The notes under the pieces were generated by a model that was not told the origin of the DNA, did no database searches, and was given only the letters and a program-made list of their open reading frames with translations. Below are positions 17,583 through 24,224 of a DNA stretch of 64,000 bases, piece by piece. The stretch is from positions 1 through 64,000 of the forward strand of contig CALLRW010000002.1 of assembly GCA_938014215.1 (NCBI GenBank). The letters run 5' to 3'. Both the position numbers and the translations under genes were made by a program. How positions within the stretch are numbered: the first letter of the stretch is position 1; the number at the start of each line of letters is the position of its first letter. The stretch comes from an uncultured Alistipes sp. (lineage in GTDB: Bacteria > Bacteroidota > Bacteroidia > Bacteroidales > Rikenellaceae).

Positions 17583-18827
17583 ATGAAACGATCCGACATA
17601 GAGATCATGGCCCCGGTGGGGTCCTACGAATCGCTGGCCGCTGCCATTCAGGCCGGCGCCGACGCCATCTACTTCGGCGTCGGGAAACTCAACATGCGCT
17701 CGGCTTCGGCCGCCAACTTCACGCTCGACGACCTCGAACGGATCGTCGGTCTGGCCCGCAAGGCCGGCGTCAAGAGCTATCTGACGGTCAATACCGTAGT
17801 CTACGAGGATGAGATCGACGACCTGCACGCCGTCATCGACCGCGCCCGGAAGGCCGGCGTCGACGCCATCATCGCTTCGGACATGGCCGCCATCCTCTAC
17901 GCCCGCCAGATCGGACAGGAGGTGCACATCTCGACCCAGTGCAACATCTCGAATTCGGAGGCCGTGCGCTTCTACGCCCAGTGGGCCGACACGGTGGTGC
18001 TGGCCCGCGAGCTGACCCTCGAACAGGTGGCCGAGATCCATCGCCGCATCGAGGCGGAGCAGATCCGCGGCCCGCGCGGCGAACTGGTCGAGATCGAGAT
18101 GTTCGCCCACGGCGCCCTCTGCATGTCGGTATCGGGACGCTGCTACCTCTCGCTCTACGAGACCGGATGCTCGGCCAACCGCGGCGCCTGCCGCCAGCTG
18201 TGCCGCCGCAAATACACCGTCACCGACAAGGAGACCGGCGCCCAGCTCGATATCGACGGACGGTATGTCCTCTCGCCGAAGGACCTCTGCACGATCGATT
18301 TCCTCGACAAGATGATCGCCGCGGGGGTGCGCGTGCTGAAGATCGAGGGGCGTGCCCGCGGGGCGGAGTATGTCAAGCGCGTGGTGGGCTGTTACGACGA
18401 GGCGCTCCGGGCCCTGGAGGCCGGCAGCTACACCCCGGAGTTCGCCGCAGGACTCAAGGAGCGTCTGCGCGAGGTCTTCAACCGCGGATTCTGGGAGGGT
18501 TACTACGCCGGACGCCCCGTGGCGGAGCACAGTACCGCCTACGGTTCGTCGGCCACCAAGCGCAAGGTCTATGTCGGCAAGGTGGTGAACTTCTACAAGA
18601 AACTCTCGGTGGCCGAGGTGGCCGTCGAGGCCTCGACCCTCGAGGTCGGGGAGGAGATCTTCTTCCTCGGTGCCACAACCGGTGTGGCCGAACAGCCCCT
18701 CACCGAACTCCATGGTCCCGACGGAAAGCCCTGTGAAAAGGTGGTTCAGGGCGAACTCTGCGCCATCCATACCCCGGGTGTGATCCGCCGCGGCGACCAG
18801 CTCTACAAGTTCGTCGACGCCGAATAG
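17583..18827 (+). CDS. U32 family protein (TrhP/YegQ-like tRNA hydroxylation)
   Basis: 414 residues. The N-terminus IEIMAPVGSYESLAAAIQAG and DAIYFGVGKLNMR are typical of 'peptidase U32'. The cysteine motif is present as GALCMSVSGRCYLS and GCSANRGACRQLCRRKY. The C-terminal beta barrel (about 325-410) has VGKVVNFYKKL. Members such as bacterial TrhP are needed for 5-hydroxyuridine formation in tRNA anticodons, and the old protease label is doubtful. Which U32 subgroup this is cannot be settled by eye. It lies 10 nt downstream of the polyprenyl synthase gene. Confidence 0.85.
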   Translation: MKRSDIEIMAPVGSYESLAAAIQAGADAIYFGVGKLNMRSASAANFTLDDLERIVGLARKAGVKSYLTVNTVVYEDEIDDLHAVIDRARKAGVDAIIASDMAAILYARQIGQEVHISTQCNISNSEAVRFYAQWADTVVLARELTLEQVAEIHRRIEAEQIRGPRGELVEIEMFAHGALCMSVSGRCYLSLYETGCSANRGACRQLCRRKYTVTDKETGAQLDIDGRYVLSPKDLCTIDFLDKMIAAGVRVLKIEGRARGAEYVKRVVGCYDEALRALEAGSYTPEFAAGLKERLREVFNRGFWEGYYAGRPVAEHSTAYGSSATKRKVYVGKVVNFYKKLSVAEVAVEASTLEVGEEIFFLGATTGVAEQPLTELHGPDGKPCEKVVQGELCAIHTPGVIRRGDQLYKFVDAE

Positions 18828-18905
18828 AATAGAAGGGGAGGGGGCGGAGTGAGGGTCGCCTCGAAAGACCGGCGATCAGGCTCGGGCGAACGAGCCGGCA
18901 CAGAC

Positions 18906-19036
18906 GGGGCCGGATGAACAGGACCAGGAAGGACGGGGCCGGATGAACAAGACCAGGAAGGACTGAGCCGGATGAACAGGACCAGGAAGACAGAGCCGGA
19001 TGAATAGGACCAGGAAGACAGAGCCGGATGAACAGG
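18906..19036. repeat. 28/29-bp tandem repeat, about 4.6 copies
   Basis: Units at 18906-18934, 18935-18963 (29 bp each), 18964-18991, 18992-19019 (28 bp each) and a 17-bp partial copy to 19036. Each contains the core gccggatgaacaggaccagg with one or two substitutions. There are no spacers, so it is not CRISPR. The region 18828-19116 otherwise holds no gene that I can support. Confidence 0.9.
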
Positions 19037-19116
19037 GCTGTCACGGAACAGAGAAAAATTCCCGCCCCGAAAAGTCCGGCCAGAAGAAACGTTTGCAGGG
19101 CAGGAGCTATCGCCCC

Positions 19117-19166
19117 ATAGATTTATCGAAAAACAATAAATTTAATTTGTTTTTCGATAAATCTAT
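19117..19166. promoter_or_regulatory. Perfect 20-bp inverted repeat, operator-like, over a promoter
   Basis: Arms at 19117-19136 and 19147-19166 are exact inverted copies (atagatttatcgaaaaacaa) around a 10-bp AT-only spacer. The right arm contains most of the TTTG -33 box of the promoter at 19146-19177. A binding protein would block that promoter. It could also act as a weak terminator for the U32 transcript, since ctattttt follows. Confidence 0.75.
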
Positions 19167-19177
19167 TTTTATATTTG
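19146..19177 (+). promoter_or_regulatory. Consensus promoter for the small membrane protein (and possibly MFS) gene
   Basis: TTTG (19146-19149), 20 nt, TATATTTG (19170-19177). Box sequence and spacing are both ideal. The leader to the ATG at 19208 is about 25 nt. Confidence 0.8.
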
Positions 19178-19207
19178 CGGTACGACAACCCCCAAACACG
19201 TCTCCTT

Positions 19208-19399
19208 ATGGACATCGACAAGGTTATCCGCATCCTGATCGTCTCGCTGATCATCATCGCCATCGCCATCCGGGCAGCCACCCGCCTGCTCTTCCCCGAC
19301 TGCGAACCAACAGGAAACTTCCCCATCGCAGTCCTGCTGGCCATCGGACTGCTGAACATCTGTCATTCGTCGGTCCGCAACAACCGGTCCGATCAATAA
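19208..19399 (+). CDS. Small two-helix membrane protein (63 aa), function unknown
   Basis: MDIDKVIRILIVSLIIIAIA begins the first hydrophobic helix (about residues 7-26). A short polar loop (DCEPTGNFP) leads to a second helix (about 40-53), and the tail is basic and polar. The start is well supported because a consensus promoter lies 31 nt upstream. I do not recognise a family. Position between an operator-like palindrome and a drug-efflux-type MFS gene (60 nt downstream) suggests a regulated small accessory protein, but this is inference. Confidence 0.65.
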   Translation: MDIDKVIRILIVSLIIIAIAIRAATRLLFPDCEPTGNFPIAVLLAIGLLNICHSSVRNNRSDQ

Positions 19400-19444
19400 G
19401 ATAAAAGGTGCACCCCGCCAGGCGCACCTCTCGCTTTTTATTCG

Positions 19445-19452
19445 TACCTTTG
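19445..19452 (+). promoter_or_regulatory. -7 box (TACCTTTG) before the MFS gene
   Basis: The box ends 6 nt before the ATG at 19459, so a transcript from it would be almost leaderless for that start, or have a leader of about 45 nt for the ATG at 19504. No TTTG at the right distance. Confidence 0.4.
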
Positions 19453-19458
19453 CCGCCG

Positions 19459-20874
19459 ATGTACACGAATCCCCATATCTCCACACCCGCCGACGGTCTG
19501 CCCATGCCCCGCCGGCTGGGTGCCATCCTCGCCGTCTCGTTCGGCGTCTCGCTCTCGGTCATCGACGGCTCGATCGCCAACGTCGCCCTCCCGACCATCA
19601 GCGCCCAACTCGGTATCTCGGCCGCCGACTCCATCTGGATCGTCAACGCCTATCAGCTGGCCATCATGGTCTCGCTGCTCTCGTTCTCGGCCCTGGGCGA
19701 TGTCCTCGGCTACCGCAAGATCTACATCGGAGGGCTGGCCCTCTTCACCGTCGCCTCGGTCGGCTGCGCCCTCTCGGGATCGTTCCAAACCCTCGTCCTG
19801 GCCCGCGTCATGCAGGGTTTCGGAGCCGCCGCCGTCACCTCGGTCAACACCACACTGGTCCGGTTCATCTACCCCCGGGCCCGACTCGGACGCGGTCTGG
19901 GCATCAACGCTACGGTCGTCGCCGTCTCGTCGGTCGCCGGCCCGACGATCGCCGCCGGTATCCTCTCCGTGGCCGACTGGCCCTGGCTCTTCGCCGTCAA
20001 CATCCCCGTCGGAGTGGCCGCCCTCACCCTCAGCCACCGATTCCTCCCCTCGAACCCCGTCAAGGACGCCGCCCACCACTTCAGCTGGCGCGACGCCCTG
20101 ATGAATGCCCTGACATTCGGTCTGATGATGTCCTCCATCGAGGGATTCTCCCACGGTCTCGACCCGCGGATCCTCTCGCTCGGAATCGCCGCAATGCTCA
20201 TCATCGGATTCTTCTTCATCCGCTCCCAGCTGCGCGAAACCTATCCCATCCTGCCCTTCGACCTGCTGCGCATCCCGATCTTCTCGGTCTCGGTGCTCAC
20301 GTCGATCTGCTCGTTCCTGGGACAGATGCTCGCCATGGTGGCGCTGCCCTTCTACCTGCAGCACACCTGCGGATACAGCGACGTCGAGACCGGACTGCTG
20401 CTCACGGCCTGGCCCGCCATCATCATGATCGTCGCTCCGGTGGCCGGACTGCTCGTCGAACGCGTCCACGCGGGGCTGCTCGGCGGCGTCGGACTGACCG
20501 CCATGGCCGCCGGACTCTTCCTGCTGGCCTGGTTACCCGAAAACCCCTCGCACGGCGACATCGTCTGGAGGCTGATGCTCTGCGGCGCCGGATTCGGATT
20601 CTTCCAGTCGCCGAACAACAGCATCCTGATCGCCTCGGCCCCCCCGACCCGCAGCGGTTCGGCCAGCGGCATGCTGGCTACGGCCCGGCTCGTCGGGCAG
20701 ACGACCGGCGCCGCCCTGATGGCCCTGCTCTTCCACCTTGTCCCCCAGAACAGCACCCACGCCGCCCTGATGCTCGCCGGGTGTTTCGCCATCGCCGCCG
20801 CCGTCGTCAGCTTCTCGCGCCTCTCGCTGCCCCTGCCCGAGGGTCTCACCCGCAAACACGCCCGACACGAATGA
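19459..20874 (+). CDS. MFS transporter, DHA2 (EmrB/QacA-like) family
   Basis: 471 residues and about 14 hydrophobic segments, the DHA2 count. The opening helix has SLSVIDGSIANVALPTI, the D1-type motif of drug:H+ antiporters. SALGDVLGYRKIYIGGL corresponds to motif A, ARVMQGFGAAAVTS to motif B, and AVSSVAGPTIAAGI to motif C. It sits in the inner membrane and probably exports a toxic or hydrophobic compound. ATG 19504 is an alternative start. The stop overlaps the ATG of the LD-carboxypeptidase gene (ATGA at 20871-20874), implying translational coupling. The palindromic promoter upstream may control it. Confidence 0.9.
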   Translation: MYTNPHISTPADGLPMPRRLGAILAVSFGVSLSVIDGSIANVALPTISAQLGISAADSIWIVNAYQLAIMVSLLSFSALGDVLGYRKIYIGGLALFTVASVGCALSGSFQTLVLARVMQGFGAAAVTSVNTTLVRFIYPRARLGRGLGINATVVAVSSVAGPTIAAGILSVADWPWLFAVNIPVGVAALTLSHRFLPSNPVKDAAHHFSWRDALMNALTFGLMMSSIEGFSHGLDPRILSLGIAAMLIIGFFFIRSQLRETYPILPFDLLRIPIFSVSVLTSICSFLGQMLAMVALPFYLQHTCGYSDVETGLLLTAWPAIIMIVAPVAGLLVERVHAGLLGGVGLTAMAAGLFLLAWLPENPSHGDIVWRLMLCGAGFGFFQSPNNSILIASAPPTRSGSASGMLATARLVGQTTGAALMALLFHLVPQNSTHAALMLAGCFAIAAAVVSFSRLSLPLPEGLTRKHARHE

Positions 20875-21881
20875 GACGCGTCGCGCTGCTGCTGGCAATC
20901 GTCGCAACGGGCGTGACGACGGCAATGGCCAGGCCGGCCGACTCGCTCGCTTCGCAGGACTTTATCCGTCCCCGCTGGCTGCGGGAGGGCGACACCGTAG
21001 CGCTGGTCTCACCCGCCGGAAAGCTCCCCAAAAAGATCGACACGGCCCGGATCCGGGAACGGATTGAAGGGTGGGGGCTTCACGTCCGATTCGGCCGCTA
21101 CTGCGCCTGCCGCGAAGAGCCCTACTTCGCCGCCCGGGACTCGCTGCGTGCGGCCGATCTGCAACGGATGGTCGACGACCCCTCGATCCGCGCCATCATC
21201 GCCTGCCGCGGCGGATACGGGTCGGTCCGGCTGCTGCCGATGGTGGATCTCGAACCGCTGCGCCGGGATCCGAAATGGATCGTCGGGTTCAGCGACATCA
21301 CCACGCTCCACCTCGTCCTGCGACGCATGGGCATCGAGAGCATCCACGGACCGATGCCCGTCGGATTCCGCTTCGAGGAGGACGAGGAGGACTCCTCCGA
21401 ATCGCTGCGCGAGGCCCTCTTCGGCCAGATCAGCCGCATCGACGTCGCACCCCATCCGCTCAACTGCCCGGGCGAGGCTCGCGGACGGCTGGCCGGCGGT
21501 AACCTGACGGTGATCTGCGCCGCAAACGGCACGCCCGAGGCCCTGCGGTGCGACGGACCGACGGTGTTGTTCATCGAGGAGATCGGCGAATTCGCCTACC
21601 GCATCGACCGCATGATGCAGAGCCTCGAACGCTGCGGCGTGCTGCGGCAGCTGCGGGCCGTCGTCGTGGGTCACTTCACGAAGACGATCGGCTGCGAAAA
21701 GTTCGGTGTCGAAAGCGCCGAATCGATCCTCGACGCCTATCTCCGTCCGCTGGGAATCCCGGTCGTCTACGGATTCCCGGCCGGCCACGACGAACCCAAC
21801 CGGGCCCTCTATCTGGGCCGCGAGGTCACGGTCCGCGTCGACGAGGCGGGCGCCTCGCTCGATTTCTCCCCCGCAAATTGA
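20871..21881 (+). CDS. LD-carboxypeptidase (peptidase family S66), apparently exported
   Basis: 336 residues. S66 enzymes remove the terminal D-Ala from muropeptide tetrapeptides. Motifs are GDTVALVSPAGKLPK, IIACRGGYGSVRLLP (nucleophile Ser), FSDITTLH, LFIEEIGEFAYRIDRM (catalytic Glu) and GFPAGHDEPN (catalytic His). The well-known LdcA acts in the cytosol, but this protein begins with a signal-peptide-like segment (MRRVALLLAIVATGVTTAMA), so it probably works in the periplasm. The ATG overlaps the stop of the MFS gene, so production is likely coupled to the pump. Confidence 0.9.
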   Translation: MRRVALLLAIVATGVTTAMARPADSLASQDFIRPRWLREGDTVALVSPAGKLPKKIDTARIRERIEGWGLHVRFGRYCACREEPYFAARDSLRAADLQRMVDDPSIRAIIACRGGYGSVRLLPMVDLEPLRRDPKWIVGFSDITTLHLVLRRMGIESIHGPMPVGFRFEEDEEDSSESLREALFGQISRIDVAPHPLNCPGEARGRLAGGNLTVICAANGTPEALRCDGPTVLFIEEIGEFAYRIDRMMQSLERCGVLRQLRAVVVGHFTKTIGCEKFGVESAESILDAYLRPLGIPVVYGFPAGHDEPNRALYLGREVTVRVDEAGASLDFSPAN

Positions 21882-21909
21882 CGCATCAACCGATTTTTTG
21901 CTATTTTTG
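21877..21909 (+). promoter_or_regulatory. Promoter of the M24 peptidase gene
   Basis: ATTG (21877-21880), 21 nt, TATTTTTG (21902-21909). The leader to the ATG at 21928 is only about 12 nt. Confidence 0.55.
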
Positions 21910-21927
21910 TGGAAAACACTACGCACT

Positions 21928-23319
21928 ATGTTTTCCGCAAAGACCTATACCGCGCGCCGTCGCGAGCTGCGCACCAAGATCGGACAGGGCATCATCCTGC
22001 TGCCCGGCAACAGCCTCGCTCCGAACAATTATCCCAACAACGCCTACTATTTCCGTCAGGACTCGACGTTCCGCTACTACTTCGGGCTGAACGTCCCCTC
22101 GGTCGTCGGCCTGATCGATGCCGATTCGGGCGAAGAGGCCCTCTACGGCGATGACTTCACCGTCGAGGACATCATCTGGACCGGTCCTCAGCCCACGCTC
22201 CGCGACATGGGTGCCGAGGTCGGCGTGACGGCCACCTTCCCGCTCGCCGATCTGGCCGCACGGCTGCGCCGCGCCATCGCCCTCGGCCGAAAGATCCACT
22301 ATCTGCCCCCCTATCGCGGCGAAACAAAGCTGCTCCTCTCCGACCTGCTCGGCATCAAACCCGCCGCCCTGCACGACTACAAGTCGGTCGACCTGATGTT
22401 CGCCGTTGCCGAGATGCGCGAAAAGAAGAGCGCCGAGGAGATCGAAGCCATGGAGCGCGCCTTCCACATCGGATACGCCATGCACACGCTGGCCATGAAG
22501 ATGTGCCGCCCGGGGGTCGTCGAACGCGAAATCGCCGGCGCCATCGAGGGCGTCGCCAAGTCGATGGGGCAGGGCGTCTCGTTCCCCTCGATCGTCTCGC
22601 AGCACGGCGAAACGCTCCACAACCTCAACGCCGAAGGGGTTCTCGAAGAGGGCCGGCTGCTGCTCTGCGACGCCGGTGGCGAAAGCATCGAGGGGTACTG
22701 CTCGGACCATACCCGCACCTATCCCGTCAGCGGACGTTTCACCCAGAAACAGAAGGATATCTACAACATCGTGCTGGCGGCCCACGACCACGTCGCCCGC
22801 ATCGTCAAACCCCACATGATGTACACCGAGGTCCACAACGCCGCCTATACGGTGATGGCCGAAGGGCTGGTCGGACTGGGGCTGCTGAAGGGCTCGCCCG
22901 CCGATGCCGTCGCCTCGGGAGCCATGACGATGCTCATGCCCCACGGACTGGGGCACGGACTGGGCATGGACGTCCACGACTGCGAGGCCATGGGCGAACG
23001 CTCGTTCGACTTCTCGACGATCGCCGAACGCGCCGCCCAGTCGGGAACGTGCGTCTACCGCGCCGCCTGGCGCATCGAACCCGGTACGATCCTCACCGAT
23101 GAACCGGGACTCTACTTCATCCCCGCCCTGATCGACAAGTGCCGCGCCGAAGGGCTCTACAAGGGTATCGTCGATTACGACGCCCTCGAGGCCTACCGCG
23201 ATTTCGGCGGCATCCGCATCGAGGACGACATCCTCGTCACCGAAACCGGCAGCCGCATCCTCGGCGACCGGAAGATCCCCGTGACGGTCGAGGAGCTGGA
23301 GGCCGTCGTCGGCAAATAA
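21928..23319 (+). CDS. Aminopeptidase P family (M24B) metallopeptidase
   Basis: 463 residues, the normal length for PepP-type Xaa-Pro aminopeptidases. The creatinase-like N-terminal domain contains YYFRQDSTFRYYFGLN. The pita-bread domain contains LLLCDAGGESIEGYCSDHTR (first two metal Asp), MPHGLGHGLGMDVHD (metal His), LTDEPGLYFIP (metal Glu) and GGIRIEDDILVT (second metal Glu). All metal ligands expected for a dinuclear enzyme are present. No signal peptide, so it is cytosolic and would release N-terminal residues before proline. The SGNH hydrolase gene follows after 11 nt. Confidence 0.93.
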   Translation: MFSAKTYTARRRELRTKIGQGIILLPGNSLAPNNYPNNAYYFRQDSTFRYYFGLNVPSVVGLIDADSGEEALYGDDFTVEDIIWTGPQPTLRDMGAEVGVTATFPLADLAARLRRAIALGRKIHYLPPYRGETKLLLSDLLGIKPAALHDYKSVDLMFAVAEMREKKSAEEIEAMERAFHIGYAMHTLAMKMCRPGVVEREIAGAIEGVAKSMGQGVSFPSIVSQHGETLHNLNAEGVLEEGRLLLCDAGGESIEGYCSDHTRTYPVSGRFTQKQKDIYNIVLAAHDHVARIVKPHMMYTEVHNAAYTVMAEGLVGLGLLKGSPADAVASGAMTMLMPHGLGHGLGMDVHDCEAMGERSFDFSTIAERAAQSGTCVYRAAWRIEPGTILTDEPGLYFIPALIDKCRAEGLYKGIVDYDALEAYRDFGGIRIEDDILVTETGSRILGDRKIPVTVEELEAVVGK

Positions 23320-23330
23320 GAAGCACACCC

Positions 23331-24008
23331 ATGAAACGGATACTGATGATCGTGCTGGCCGCCATGCCGCTGCTGACGACCGCCCAGAACAGAGACTGGG
23401 CCGACTACGGCCGCTATGCCGCCGCAAATGCCCAACTGACAAAGGCCCCCGAAGTGGTCTTCATGGGCAATTCGATTACGGACGGGTGGGACGATGCCCA
23501 TCCGGAGTTCTTCACCGACAACAACTTCGCCTGCCGCGGCATCAGCGGCCAGGTCTCCTCGCAGATGCTCTGCCGATTCCGCGCCGACGTGATCAACCTC
23601 CATCCCCGGATGGTCGTGATCCTCTCCGGCGTCAACGACCTGGCCCTCAACAACGGCCCGATCGAGATGGAACACATTGTCGAGAACATCGTCTCGATGG
23701 CCGAACTGGCCCGTGCGGCCGGGATTCAGCCCATCCTCTGTTCGCCGCTCCCCGCCGGACAGTTCCCCTGGCGGCCCGAGATCAAGGGGGTAGCCGAGCA
23801 GATCCGTACGCTCAGGGATCGCCTCAAGGCCTATGCCGACGAGCAGCAGATCCCCTGGGTCGACTACTACTCGGCCATGGCGGCCGACGACGGCTCGATG
23901 CGCAGCGAGCTGACCCGCGACGGAGTTCACCCCCTGCGCGAAGGTTACGACATCATGGAGCGTGTCATCGTCCCGGTGATCGAAGCGTGTCGGTCGGCGA
24001 AACGGTAG
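23331..24008 (+). CDS. Exported SGNH/GDSL-family hydrolase
   Basis: 225 residues with a short signal peptide (MKRILMIVLAAMPLLTTAQ). Block I is VVFMGNSITDGW (the GDS motif as GNS, nucleophile Ser). Block II Gly is in RGISGQVSSQM, block III is ILSGVNDLALN (Asn), and block V is TRDGVHPLREGY (Asp/His). This is the single-domain acetylxylan-esterase-like or lipase-like type common in Bacteroidota, probably deacetylating a glycan in the periplasm. It is 11 nt downstream of the M24 peptidase gene. A clear terminator follows. No sequence relationship to the SGNH enzyme at 14317 beyond the fold. Confidence 0.88.
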   Translation: MKRILMIVLAAMPLLTTAQNRDWADYGRYAAANAQLTKAPEVVFMGNSITDGWDDAHPEFFTDNNFACRGISGQVSSQMLCRFRADVINLHPRMVVILSGVNDLALNNGPIEMEHIVENIVSMAELARAAGIQPILCSPLPAGQFPWRPEIKGVAEQIRTLRDRLKAYADEQQIPWVDYYSAMAADDGSMRSELTRDGVHPLREGYDIMERVIVPVIEACRSAKR

Positions 24009-24030
24009 TTTCGGCCGGATCTCCCGAATG

Positions 24031-24057
24031 AAAATCGCCCCCTGCGGGCGATTTTTT
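24031..24057 (+). terminator. Rho-independent terminator
   Basis: A 10-bp stem (aaaatcgccc/gggcgatttt) with a 5-nt loop and following T-run, after the SGNH hydrolase gene. Confidence 0.85.
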
Positions 24058-24069
24058 CGTTTACGGCCG

Positions 24070-24224
24070 TTGTTTTTCCCGATTATTTCGTATATTTATA
24101 GTCGCGCGCCAAAACGGGGTGGCCCCAAGCAAAACCGAAAACCGCAAACCTACAAAACCAAGGCTACCCGCAGAAGCGACGCAAACCAACCAAAACGAAA
24201 CCAAAACCTAAAACTTTTCGGAAT
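24070..24224 (+). promoter_or_regulatory. Promoter and A/C-rich leader of the EF-G2-like gene
   Basis: A -7-like box TATATTTA lies at 24091-24098, with a weak TTG element near 24070. The leader from about 24120 to 24215 consists almost only of A and C, with very few T. Such a stretch should be unstructured and may help ribosome loading in a phylum that rarely uses Shine-Dalgarno pairing. The reading frame 24028-24228 across it does not look like a real protein. Confidence 0.45.

Noticed and set aside
18906..19036. Possible CRISPR array
   Set aside because: The repeat units touch each other with no spacers, and no cas gene is present in the window.
18700..19044. Minus-strand reading frame of about 114 codons with Pro/Ser/Leu-rich repeats
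   Set aside because: It only reflects the 28/29-bp tandem repeat read on the other strand; unit lengths of 28 and 29 would break the frame, and no promoter precedes it.
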